Source: Roseomonas sp. KE2513
Lineage (GTDB): Bacteria > Pseudomonadota > Alphaproteobacteria > Acetobacterales > Acetobacteraceae
Direction of reading: 5' to 3'
Length of the DNA: 64,000 nt
NCBI RefSeq assembly: GCF_016107305.1
Contig: NZ_RCVR01000004.1
Span: 124,001-188,000, forward strand
In this document: positions 18,057 through 25,940 of the stretch, in pieces
Layout of the letters: the number at the start of each line of letters is the position of its first letter
Numbering within the stretch: position 1 is the stretch's first letter
Made by a program: the position numbers and the translations under genes
Notes under the pieces: generated by a model
The model's database searches: none
Told to the model about the DNA's origin: nothing
Seen by the model: the letters and a program-made list of their open reading frames with translations, nothing else

Positions 18057-19076
18057 TCACTGAGGTCGAAGCACACCGTTTTTCTTCTTAGCTTTCCTAG
18101 CCGTGCTTCGTTTGGCCAATCGCCGCAACAAGTCATACATCGCGATTCTCCCGGCTGTAGCAGCGTAGCAAAGTGCGACGACCGGAGCAGCTGCAACCAT
18201 GAAGAAGTAGGCCTTGCGATGATGCAAGTAGGTGAAGAACGCCTTTATCTCACGTCCGACGCGTACCAGTCCCCAGCCTTCCGAGTAGCCCCTCGTTATG
18301 CTCCACCACGCCCGCAGATATTCCAAGCGGCTACTGCGCCGAAGAATGTACTTCGCGTAGTATGCACCTCGGCCCCGGTCGTAGCCCACGAACAGTTGGT
18401 GGAGGGCGGCGTCGCCTCGGCGCCGGTGGTGATGCCGCACGACTGGCGCGGGATCGAACCAAGCAGGCATGCCGGCCCATATGACGGCTGCCACAGCGTC
18501 TACGTCCTCGAACGGAAAAGGCGTGCCCGCCCCAATCTGTCGATCGAAGCCTCCGACCGCCTCAAGCGCGCTTCTTCTGAACGCTAGGTTCGCCCCGTGC
18601 AGATTGCCTGCAGGCACGAACTGGCAAGGCATTAACTCCCGCGGGCGTTCTCCTTCATCAATCGTCACTCTTAAGTCGGCGGGATCATGAAGGAGGATCC
18701 GTCCGCCTATGCAGCCAGCTTCAGGGCGGCTTCTAAAAGCCTCCACCATTGCATCAACATAGGTCGGATCGGGGTAGCAATCGTCATCGGTGAAGGCAAC
18801 GATCTGACCGCGGCATGCTCGCCAACCAGCATCGCGCGCTGCACCAAGGCCGACGTCACCAACGAACAGCTGTCGGAGCCGCCCCCCACAAGTGTCGGCA
18901 CGGCTGATTACGTCTGCCGTATTGTCAGTAGATGCATTATCTACGATCAGTATCTCAAATTGGAATTTGCTTTTAAGCTTAGTCAAAGACTGCAGTGCGC
19001 TCGGAAGAAAAGTTGCCCGATTCCTGGTGCTGATCACAATTGACAGGTCAACAGGCCACTCTATGAACGTGCTCAT
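18057..19076 (-). CDS. GT2-family glycosyltransferase
   Basis: 339 residues from ATG 19076 (an ATG 15 bases upstream is also possible). GT-A fold signatures: DLSIVISTRNRATFLPSAL near the start, VDNASTDNT, the metal-binding FTDDDCYPD (about residue 90) and the acceptor-site FPFEDVDAV. The C-terminus has one or two hydrophobic segments and a basic tail (KKKN), so the protein is probably membrane-associated. Lower G+C than the core. Donor and acceptor unknown; context points to surface polysaccharide assembly. Confidence 0.9.
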   Translation of the reverse strand: MSTFIEWPVDLSIVISTRNRATFLPSALQSLTKLKSKFQFEILIVDNASTDNTADVISRADTCGGRLRQLFVGDVGLGAARDAGWRACRGQIVAFTDDDCYPDPTYVDAMVEAFRSRPEAGCIGGRILLHDPADLRVTIDEGERPRELMPCQFVPAGNLHGANLAFRRSALEAVGGFDRQIGAGTPFPFEDVDAVAAVIWAGMPAWFDPAPVVRHHHRRRGDAALHQLFVGYDRGRGAYYAKYILRRSSRLEYLRAWWSITRGYSEGWGLVRVGREIKAFFTYLHHRKAYFFMVAAAPVVALCYAATAGRIAMYDLLRRLAKRSTARKAKKKNGVLRPQ

Positions 19077-19091
19077 CGTAGTCCATCCCAC

Positions 19092-20081
19092 TTGTTTGTC
19101 CCTGGGAACGAGGCGGCAGCCTGGCTTATTTTGAGGAAGAACCGGAACTAATTGGGCGCAACATGATCAAGATCGCCAGTAAGGCGAATATACCGACTGT
19201 GCCCACATCCGGCTGCGATCCAGAAGTTGCGCCAGCTTCAGTGAGGTGTTGAAGACGTTCACCTGGACAGGCACCGCTAACACATGGGATGTGAGAGCTA
19301 CGGTGCGGACCAGAGTCAAAAAAAGACACAGGTTTCCATCGGATGATCCATTCTTCGCGACTATCGCGGCCTATGCAAGTCTCATGCCAAAATGAGAATC
19401 CTTTTGTCTCAGGAGCTTGCTGCCGCCACTGAATACGGAGTTGAGAATTTGTAAGAAAATGCGACGCGGTAGTCGCTCAGTTCGGAAAAGTCTGACTTGT
19501 ACGCGCGAACACCTGCGTCCTGTTAGGGCATGAGCCAGTGGCATGAGGTGGTGAGGTCCAAAATACTCTCGCAAGTCCGCGGCGGTTTACCCAAAACTAG
19601 CGGTGGCGGCGGACTACGCATTCCCCCGCACTCGGTCGTAGTAGTGTTAGATCGGATCGAGACCGGGTAGACGATGGATACTTCGATCGGAATTGCTGGA
19701 TTGAGCGGCCCAGTGCGTTCATGTGCACGCGGACGGCATAGTTGTAGTAGCCGGGGCCGCTTACACCCTGGATCAGCACGTCGAGGAGCGCACTTGGAAA
19801 GCTGATGCCACTTATGAAATCATGTACCGCAGTTGGCATGAGGGCAAGGGCGCGCTACTCTCCCAACGGCATACATCCATCAGCACCACTCCGATCTTTC
19901 CTGCGATCGGGTCTGCTCTCAGGTAGCGCGTTGATTGTCACGCACTGCATGATGGGCGACGTCCGTCGGCTCAGCGTGACTGACCGACAGCGCATTCTCA
20001 ACAGCTGCGATACGCCGATAAGCTACCTGTACTCATCTACCCCACCCAGTTCAAGAGCGTAGATGGTAGGTAGAATCTATT
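19092..20081. other. About 1 kb without an intact gene, probable decayed cargo
   Basis: Lower-G+C stretch between two polysaccharide genes. Short ORFs occur on both strands, but each is broken, has no ribosome site and shows no known motif. One minus-strand fragment at 19597-19839 has protein-like composition but could not be assigned. Likely the remains of one or more polysaccharide genes, possibly including the missing polymerase. Confidence 0.45.
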
Positions 20082-20738
20082 TTAGGACCATATCACCTGT
20101 CGAATTGGTCGGGCTGGAACACCGGCAGCCAGCATTCCAGCAGGAATGTCGCGGTTTACTAAGGCCCCTGCAGCTATCACAGCACCATCGCCAATTGTAA
20201 CACCCTTGAGGATGGTTGTATTCAGCCCTATCCAAACATGGTTCCCAATATTCACGGGCTGCGGTCCGGCAGCCCGTCCCTGGATCTCATGCCCATCCGC
20301 ATCCCAAATCGTAACATTTTCAGCGATTGCGACGTCGTGCCCGATCGTTAGTGAACCTGAAATCGAAATATTGACGCCTGAGTTGATATAACCGCTGCCC
20401 AGGGTGATCCTTGCGCTTTGATTGATCCAAATGGAAGCTCCCTCGTGTATGCGAAAAGTCCCTTCTACTTGGCAAACGGCTCCTTGGCGCAGCACTAGCT
20501 GCGATGGGCGAAAAATTCCAGACTTCCATTGCGCCCCAAAGACAAGCTTTCCGGGACCAACAACGCTGCCTTGGTGCAACACAACGGAGGCGCGACGGTA
20601 AACCCATATTTTTAGGGCGCGATTGCGTAGAGCTGCGCAAGTTGTCCGAAGGATGGACAGGTGCCGAAGCATCGAGAGTTGGTCAGGGATAATTGCAGTC
20701 CGCAGGGTGTTCCTTAGGGCTTCAACGCAGGCGAACAT
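20082..20738 (-). CDS. Left-handed beta-helix acyltransferase (WbbJ/LacA-like)
   Basis: 218 residues. The C-terminal two thirds is a run of hexapeptide repeats: LTIGHDVAIAENVTIWDADGH, VNIGNHVWIGLNTTILKGVTIGDGAVIAAGALV, ending in the typical AGVPARPI. The catalytic His sits in the DADGHEI loop. Such enzymes acetylate sugar units of O-antigen or exopolysaccharide using acetyl-CoA. Lower G+C than the core, matching the flippase and glycosyltransferase of the island. Confidence 0.92.
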   Translation of the reverse strand: MFACVEALRNTLRTAIIPDQLSMLRHLSILRTTCAALRNRALKIWVYRRASVVLHQGSVVGPGKLVFGAQWKSGIFRPSQLVLRQGAVCQVEGTFRIHEGASIWINQSARITLGSGYINSGVNISISGSLTIGHDVAIAENVTIWDADGHEIQGRAAGPQPVNIGNHVWIGLNTTILKGVTIGDGAVIAAGALVNRDIPAGMLAAGVPARPIRQVIWS

Positions 20739-21022
20739 GTTTGTTGTACCTCTTCAGTAAGGGGGCAGATGTTAGGCGACTCGACTAAACCGATCCGGTC
20801 TGATTATGAAATTTGATCAATTTCTTGCGTGCGAGATAAAGAAAAAGGGTTTGCCGTTCGCCAAGGGGACACGATCAGGTTGATGATGCAGACTGCTTCC
20901 ACCCAGCCAGCGAGTTAAGGAGTTGGTCCTGCAACCACGATTCGTCAGCCCCGCCATTAACTTGGCCGTCACGCATTTACGGCATTCCTGCCTTCTCAAA
21001 GCTTCGACATGAGAATGCCAGC

Positions 21023-21286
21023 TTACTCTGCCGGCGCGCCCTGCCCTGGCGTCCGGTACAGTGCTGGTAGCCACTCCGTGTCGCACCAGCCGTCGACCAA
21101 ACGCACGATCAGTTCAATGCTGCTTAGTCCCGACAAGCCGCCGCCGGGGAAGCCCACTAGGGTGAAGCTGAACACGTTGCCCTTTCCGTTCGAAGCGACC
21201 CGCGCGCCTCGGTACACGTAGAGCGGACCGCCAGCGTCGCAGAGCGTGGCAATGACACGCGGGGCAGGGTGCGTCGCTTCAAGCAT
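21023..21286 (-). CDS. Small Gly-rich protein of unknown family (paralogue 1)
   Basis: 87 residues. Not a family I recognise. The central part clearly resembles the protein at 22377-22634: both share the pattern HP-P-RVIA-GGP-Y-RGAR-SN-G, then LVGFPGGG-SGL-SIE-IVRLV, at about 60% identity over about 65 residues. The conservation between two copies separated by over 1 kb is what argues that it is coding. No signal peptide or membrane segment. No clear SD before the ATG at 21286. Confidence 0.6.
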   Translation of the reverse strand: MLEATHPAPRVIATLCDAGGPLYVYRGARVASNGKGNVFSFTLVGFPGGGLSGLSSIELIVRLVDGWCDTEWLPALYRTPGQGAPAE

Positions 21287-21504
21287 TGTTTGCCACCGTC
21301 AACCTTCAACCATTTCCTTTGCCGGGGGATTCCACTGGCTCACACCCGCCCTTCCGGTTGGCGAAGTCACTCAGCATTGCAACTGCCTTGGGTAACTCGA
21401 GCTAGTTCTGAGGCTCCGCCCATCCTGCGCCGGTCGCGCGGAGCCGGGTGAAAGCGGGTTTGGACGTGTGAGTCATCGATGGACCCCGGGATGTTTGCTC
21501 AGGC

Positions 21505-21681
21505 ATGGTAGCGCAGCTCTCTATTAAGGATACTCCCGAGATGCGCGTCATCCCGGCTGTCTGCTTCTTTGTTATCCTAATTGTTATTCTTGGTCTCATC
21601 GCCAGCCACGAGATACCTCGGCGCCGCGCCATGACGGATCGCGAGAAGGAGGAGGAGCGGGAGGCTCAGGACACATGGTAG
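21505..21681 (+). CDS. Tiny single-span membrane protein
   Basis: 58 codons. A short polar start precedes one hydrophobic helix (about residues 16-35, CFFVILIVILGLIA) and a strongly charged tail with RRR and EKEEEREAQ. This architecture is characteristic of small bacterial membrane proteins. An internal ATG at 21541 has a better ribosome site (AAGGA) and would give 46 codons. Unknown function; lies between the two Gly-rich paralogues. Confidence 0.45.
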   Translation: MVAQLSIKDTPEMRVIPAVCFFVILIVILGLIASHEIPRRRAMTDREKEEEREAQDTW

Positions 21682-21768
21682 TTGCGCCACAAATGGACGG
21701 TCGTTCAGTCGAGATGAATCATCTGCTCAAGCTCGTTCTTACATAAAGCTCACTTGTAGGTTGTAGCG

Positions 21769-22355
21769 CAGTTGAAAGGCCATCGCCCGCACGAGTACCA
21801 ATTCGTGCTGCTGGAGCGGCTTCAAGCCGCAGGTGCCATCGACTGGCGTAGGGCCGCGCTCGATAGTTACGTCCTTCTAACAAAAAGCGGGCCAGGCGGT
21901 CGGACCGAACCCAACGGAACGCAGCAAGCCGGGCACAAACGCCACCTCGTCACGGATGCCCGCGGCACGCCGCTCGGCCTGACGTTGAGCAGCGCCACCC
22001 GCGACGACAGCCGCATGCGAGTTCCGACCCTGGACGAAATTCCGCTGATTCGGGCCGGCCGCAGCGGCCGTCCCCGACGCAGGCCGGGCAAGCTCCACGC
22101 CGACAACGCCTACGGCCATCGCCGCTGCCGCCAGGAGTGCCACGCCGCGGCATCACCCCGCGCATCGCCCGCCGTGGCGTCGAGAGCAGCACCCATCTCG
22201 GTTGCCACCGCTGGGTTGTGGAACGGACCTTCGCTCGGCTGGCACGTTACCGTCGCCTGACCATGCGGCATGAGCGCCGCACGGACATCCACCTGGCGTT
22301 CACGACACTCGCCTGTGCCCTTGTCTGCCCCAGCCAGATCAGACGGTGTTTTTAA
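21769..22355 (+). pseudogene. Broken IS5-family (IS427-like) transposase
   Basis: The remnant begins mid-protein (FVLLERLQAAGAIDWRRAALDS), continues through KRHLVTDARGTPLGLTLS and GRPRRRPGKLHADNAYGHRRCR, then needs a frameshift near 22140 to read GITPRIARRGVESSTHLG, HRWVVERTFARLARYRRLT and DIHLAFTTLACALVC. The second and third DDE-type acidic motifs are visible, but the first domain is missing. Lost 5' end plus frameshift mean it is inactive. Terminal inverted repeats were not found. Confidence 0.85.
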
Positions 22356-22376
22356 GTGTTTTAAGGTCAGAAGCCA

Positions 22377-22634
22377 TCAGCCCTCACAGAAGGCGGCCCC
22401 CGCCGGATGGGTACGCTCCCCCGTGTCGAGCAGGATGTTCACCAAGCGCACGATCATCTCGATGCTGCCCAGCCCGGACCAGCCGCCGCCGGGAAAACCC
22501 ACCAGGCTAAAGTTGAACATGGTGCCATTCTCGTTCGAGCCGATGCGCGCGCCGCGGCACTCGTAAACCGGCCCGCCGGAGCCCCCGGCCTGGGCGATGA
22601 CACGCGAGGGAGGATGGCTCGTCGGGTTGGTCAT
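22377..22634 (-). CDS. Small Gly-rich protein of unknown family (paralogue 2)
   Basis: 85 residues from the ATG at 22634; the frame stays open upstream to 22910, but similarity to the paralogue begins here. Shares HPPSRVIAQ, GGPVYECRGARIGSNENG, LVGFPGGGWSGLGSIEM and IVRLV with the protein at 21023-21286. The C-terminus after IVRLV differs between the two. No known motif. Ends 22 bases after the IS remnant, facing it. Confidence 0.6.
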   Translation of the reverse strand: MTNPTSHPPSRVIAQAGGSGGPVYECRGARIGSNENGTMFNFSLVGFPGGGWSGLGSIEMIVRLVNILLDTGERTHPAGAAFCEG

Positions 22635-22918
22635 GCCTGCTTCGCAGTGAAGGTGGGCGGCGTCGTCTTTCCCCATAGAAGACACGTTTTGATTGAAGAA
22701 GGATACGACAAGCGTATGGTGAGAAAGGCTCCCTCCACTCGACGCGCTTTCGTCGGCGGCAGGCTTCACGACGCGGGGCTCTTGGGCGGCAGAGCAGTCG
22801 GAGGCCATGGCCTGGGATAGCGCCGCTTGAGCAAAGTCGGAATGGCTGTAGCGCAGCCTGCGAGAAATGCCGTGGCGGCAGCACGCCGATCTAATCCCGC
22901 GCTCCACCACTAGCGTCC

Positions 22919-24007
22919 GTGCCGCTGCGCGCTAGAATCCACAACAGCAGGACGGGGGTGGTCACCCCTCGCGCCGGGACACTCCGCCCCGGCCGTCCTG
23001 CCGCCCCTCCTGCGGAGCATGCTGCGGAGGGCTTATTGACAGCATCTCGCATTGGCCGCCCCGTTAAGACAACGCCGCCTCCCGGCTCCCCTTCGGGCTC
23101 CTTGTCCGGCAGCTACATTTTTGTCACCAGCGCCGACCTGCGCGCCACTGCGGAAGCTGCCGGGCTCGCCATTCTGATTGACTCCGACGGAGTCGGGACA
23201 ATGGCTGACGCCATCAACGAGCACTTCGAGCAATTCATTCTATGGCGCGCGGTGCAGGGCAACGATGCAGCCAACGCGGAGAAGCGGGATTGGGCGGGCG
23301 CGCTAGCTCGCGCTTGCGGCGAGGTGATCCATGCGCTGGGCGAGGAAAATAACGTAGCGCTCGATGCGAAGATGGTTCTGGACGGCGGCTGGTCCCGTGC
23401 CCATCAATCGACCGACTTCTGGTTGCGGCACCACCTGCAACGCGCGTCAGCGAATCCGAGCGAGCATATGCTGCCGGACGGATCGGACTTCGACATCAAA
23501 GCCATATGGTGGGCCGAAATTGACCGCTTGTTGCCGATGCTCAACGCCACCCGTGAACTGGCAAAACGGGCGGAAGCGGCCTACGGCAGCAAGGTCAAGG
23601 CTGGCGGCCGACCGCCGGACGATGTGCTGCTGCTTATGATGTGCAATCTAGCCGTCTGCTACCGCAGCATGTTCGGCGCCCTCCCGACGATCTCCGACAC
23701 TAAGCGACCTAGTATCGACGCGGCCCGGGACACAGTGCCGGGTGGGCGTGCATTAGAGTGGTTTCGTGAGCTATTTGGACGCGCTCGGGAGGTTTGCCGA
23801 ACGGCCCTAGCCATCCCCGGCACCGATGCGCCTCGCGCGTATGCCGTCGTGGGCGACCTCTGCGACCAAGTATTAGGGGTGAAGCGCGGGCGACAGACAC
23901 ATGGCCGGGACGGGCTCGCCGCCCTTATCCGCGCAGCGTCTAGGCGTGTGAGGGAGGTCGAGGGGAAGGAGGTTGCGGAAGGCTCAAACGCGGAAAGTCG
24001 AGAATGA
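22919..24007 (+). CDS. Hypothetical island protein
   Basis: 362 residues from GTG 22919; the start is uncertain because the first 60 residues are Pro/Arg-rich and the well-ordered part begins at about residue 64 (GSYIFVTSADLRATAEAAG). The protein is soluble, mostly helical and rich in Ala and charged residues, with no motif that I know. It precedes the HTH gene and replication-type genes in the same direction, with codon use like them, so it may belong to the mobile module. Confidence 0.7.
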   Translation: MPLRARIHNSRTGVVTPRAGTLRPGRPAAPPAEHAAEGLLTASRIGRPVKTTPPPGSPSGSLSGSYIFVTSADLRATAEAAGLAILIDSDGVGTMADAINEHFEQFILWRAVQGNDAANAEKRDWAGALARACGEVIHALGEENNVALDAKMVLDGGWSRAHQSTDFWLRHHLQRASANPSEHMLPDGSDFDIKAIWWAEIDRLLPMLNATRELAKRAEAAYGSKVKAGGRPPDDVLLLMMCNLAVCYRSMFGALPTISDTKRPSIDAARDTVPGGRALEWFRELFGRAREVCRTALAIPGTDAPRAYAVVGDLCDQVLGVKRGRQTHGRDGLAALIRAASRRVREVEGKEVAEGSNAESRE

Positions 24008-24088
24008 AAGACATTGCGACTTCCCGCGTTCCCGCCGCGTAAGTCGCAGGCCATCCGCCGCGCCACGCTGGCGCCCGTAGGAGGCCCG

Positions 24089-24358
24089 ATGAACATGACC
24101 GACCCCACGATGAACCCGGCGCAGCCGGATCTCTCTAACCTTCCTGTCCATGTTGACCGCCAGCGCGCGGCCGAACTGGTGACGCATTTCTACTTCCGCG
24201 TGAGCCCGAGAACTTTGGAACGCTGGCCGCTGACCGGTAAAGTGCTGAATGGCCGCCTGACCTTCCCTACCGCCGAGGTGTTCCGCCTCGCGCGCGAGCG
24301 CATCGACGCCGCCCCGGCGATCAAGGGTGGGCCCGCCAGCGCGACCCGCACTGCCTAA
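24089..24358 (+). CDS. Small helix-turn-helix protein, AlpA/excisionase-like
   Basis: 89 residues from ATG 24089, chosen for its SD AGGAGG 5 bases upstream. The core VDRQRAAELVTHFYFRVSPRTLERWPL is a MerR/AlpA-type winged-helix turn-helix, the kind used by excisionases and element activators. Its place upstream of primase and helicase genes in an integrase-bearing island supports a role in excision or control of the module, but this is inferred. Confidence 0.72.
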   Translation: MNMTDPTMNPAQPDLSNLPVHVDRQRAAELVTHFYFRVSPRTLERWPLTGKVLNGRLTFPTAEVFRLARERIDAAPAIKGGPASATRTA

Positions 24359-24364
24359 CGAAAA

Positions 24365-24393
24365 CCCCCGCGCGGCTGGGCGGCCGGCGGGGG
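24365..24393. terminator. G+C-rich stem-loop after the HTH gene
   Basis: CCCCCGC pairs with GCGGGGG, with further pairing inside (CGGC/GCCG). It lies 7 bases after the HTH stop. There is no T-run, so it could be a weak terminator or attenuator separating the HTH gene from the primase operon. Confidence 0.35.
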
Positions 24394-24502
24394 CGGGACG
24401 TGTGCTGTGACCTACGCGAAAACGCTCTGACCATCCACATATAGCGCACTAACGCCGCTGCACCAACGCCCTTCCGCGCGTCCACCCCCTACGGAGGACG
24501 CG

Positions 24503-24724
24503 ATGCGTTCTGACACCCCCACTACCGGCAAGGGCGGCACGCTGCTGCCCGCTTGCCGGCTCTACCGAAAGACCTCCGCCAAGGGCGCACATTACCTCAC
24601 CGGCCGCCTCGGTGATTTGCGTGTGTTGGTGATGACCAAGCGCGATGGCGACGAGGGCGAGCACTCCCACACTCTTCTGATCGGGGAAGCCCTGCAGCGC
24701 GATGGCGCGCAGGTGGGACGGTGA
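24503..24724 (+). CDS. Small protein of the island replication module
   Basis: 73 residues, with SD GGAGGA before the ATG. A compact beta-rich pattern, LYRKTSAKGAHYLTGRLGDLRVLVM, is followed by a short charged linker. The same kind of small protein is often seen ahead of primase genes in alphaproteobacterial integrative elements (recalled pattern, not checked). The stop overlaps the next GTG (GTGA), making it the first gene of a coupled operon. Confidence 0.6.
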   Translation: MRSDTPTTGKGGTLLPACRLYRKTSAKGAHYLTGRLGDLRVLVMTKRDGDEGEHSHTLLIGEALQRDGAQVGR

Positions 24725-24954
24725 GGCGCCCTCGTTTTGTGCAGCCCGGCCCTGACCTGTTCGCCTGGGCCGCTGCTCGCCACGCCAGCACGCGCCGCAT
24801 CAACCCGCCGCGCATCATCCTTATGCCCGATGCCGCCGGTCCGGATGGCTTGCCGAGGGCTGGCCTGCTGCACCCGGGGGCACGCCTCCCGGTCCTGTAT
24901 CCCACCCTTCCGGCGGCGCTCGCCGCGCTGGCCAGCATGGAGGCGCGCGCATGA
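24721..24954 (+). CDS. Small protein of unknown function in the primase operon
   Basis: 77 residues, GTG start overlapping the previous stop by 4 bases; its stop overlaps the ATG of the primase-like gene (ATGA). Pro/Ala/Arg-rich, no motif recognised. The overlaps on both sides are the main evidence that it is translated. Confidence 0.55.
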   Translation: MRRPRFVQPGPDLFAWAAARHASTRRINPPRIILMPDAAGPDGLPRAGLLHPGARLPVLYPTLPAALAALASMEARA

Positions 24955-25940
24955 TGCCGCAGCCCAAGAACGGGGCTGGCGCCCCCTTGTCCTTCACCCT
25001 CGCGCACTCGCCGCAAGGCCTGCGCCTTTGCAAGACGCGCCACCCGGACGGCACCGAACGAAGTTACGACGATGCCAAGCACTTCAACCTGGCGCCGGCC
25101 TGCTTTGCCGATCTGCACGGGTTGGAAGCTCTGCTCCGCGACCTTGCTGCGCGGCCGGATACCTGCGTCCTGCGTGGCGCAATCGCCGATCGTAACCGCG
25201 TGCATGGCGTGCGCCGGCTGCTGCACCCGGACCGAGTAACAGGCGCCTTGCCGACGATTGCGCCGGCCTTGCGGGCGTGGGTGGCAACGGATCACGACAG
25301 CCTCCACGCACCGCCTGGTCTGGACCTGCACGACCTCCGGGCCTGTGCCGAGACGGCACGCGCCACCCTACCCGGGGCTTTCAGGGTCGCGGGGTGCATC
25401 TTCGCGGCCACCGCCGGGCACACTTTCAAGGCGGGGATCAGAATGCGGGGCTGGTTCCTGCTGGAACGCCCGTTGAGCAGCGCGGATGTCCGGCGGTGGC
25501 TGGCAGGGGTGAGTATCGATCACTCCACCCTACGTGACGCACAACCGATCTATACAGCGGCGCCCCGCTTCATCGGTGCCGCCGACCCGCTCCCTGATCG
25601 CTTCATTCGCTTACCGGGCCGCGCTCGGGTGCCGGTGCCGCCGCCGGACGCCTTGGCGCCCCCATCGCCGCTGCCAAAGCCACGGGCGGCACCCGGCAAC
25701 ATGAACAGCCAGTACGCAGCCACTCGCTTTGCCGCCCTGCTGCGCGAGGCCGCGCGCGGGGATGGCGAGCGGCACCCGCGCATCCTGTGGGCCGCCTGCC
25801 GGGTGGGCGAGATGATTGCAGCCGGTGAGCTGGGGCGCGGTCTCGCAACGCAAGCTCTGATCGACGCGGCGGAACTGTCGGGCTCGGCCAACGCCACCAA
25901 GACGGTGGTGGACGGCATCAGCATCGGGGAGGGCGCGTGA
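24951..25940 (+). CDS. Primase-like protein (archaeo-eukaryotic/PrimPol type)
   Basis: 329 residues. The middle carries an acidic pair in VATDHDS (about residue 113) like the metal-binding DxD of AEP primases, then GCIFAATAGHTFKAGIRMRGWFLLERPLS (about 145-175) and AAPRFIGAADPLPDR, which match the primase core of plasmid and phage proteins. The helical C-terminus resembles a primase-linker region. Coupled to the DUF3987 gene directly downstream. The role would be initiation of element replication; the exact subfamily is uncertain. Confidence 0.7.
   Translation: MMPQPKNGAGAPLSFTLAHSPQGLRLCKTRHPDGTERSYDDAKHFNLAPACFADLHGLEALLRDLAARPDTCVLRGAIADRNRVHGVRRLLHPDRVTGALPTIAPALRAWVATDHDSLHAPPGLDLHDLRACAETARATLPGAFRVAGCIFAATAGHTFKAGIRMRGWFLLERPLSSADVRRWLAGVSIDHSTLRDAQPIYTAAPRFIGAADPLPDRFIRLPGRARVPVPPPDALAPPSPLPKPRAAPGNMNSQYAATRFAALLREAARGDGERHPRILWAACRVGEMIAAGELGRGLATQALIDAAELSGSANATKTVVDGISIGEGA

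Noticed and set aside
17652-18587. 311-codon plus-strand frame across the end of the flippase and the GT2 gene
   Set aside because: Overlaps two recognisable genes and has no ribosome site or domain.
19126-19329. Minus-strand ORF ending in a hydrophobic stretch, considered as a PEP-CTERM-like sorting tail
   Set aside because: No PEP motif and no Arg cluster at the end; the rest of the ORF is not protein-like.
20739-21022. Minus-strand 89-codon ORF starting at 21086
   Set aside because: Overlaps the Gly-rich paralogue, lacks a ribosome site and any conserved pattern.
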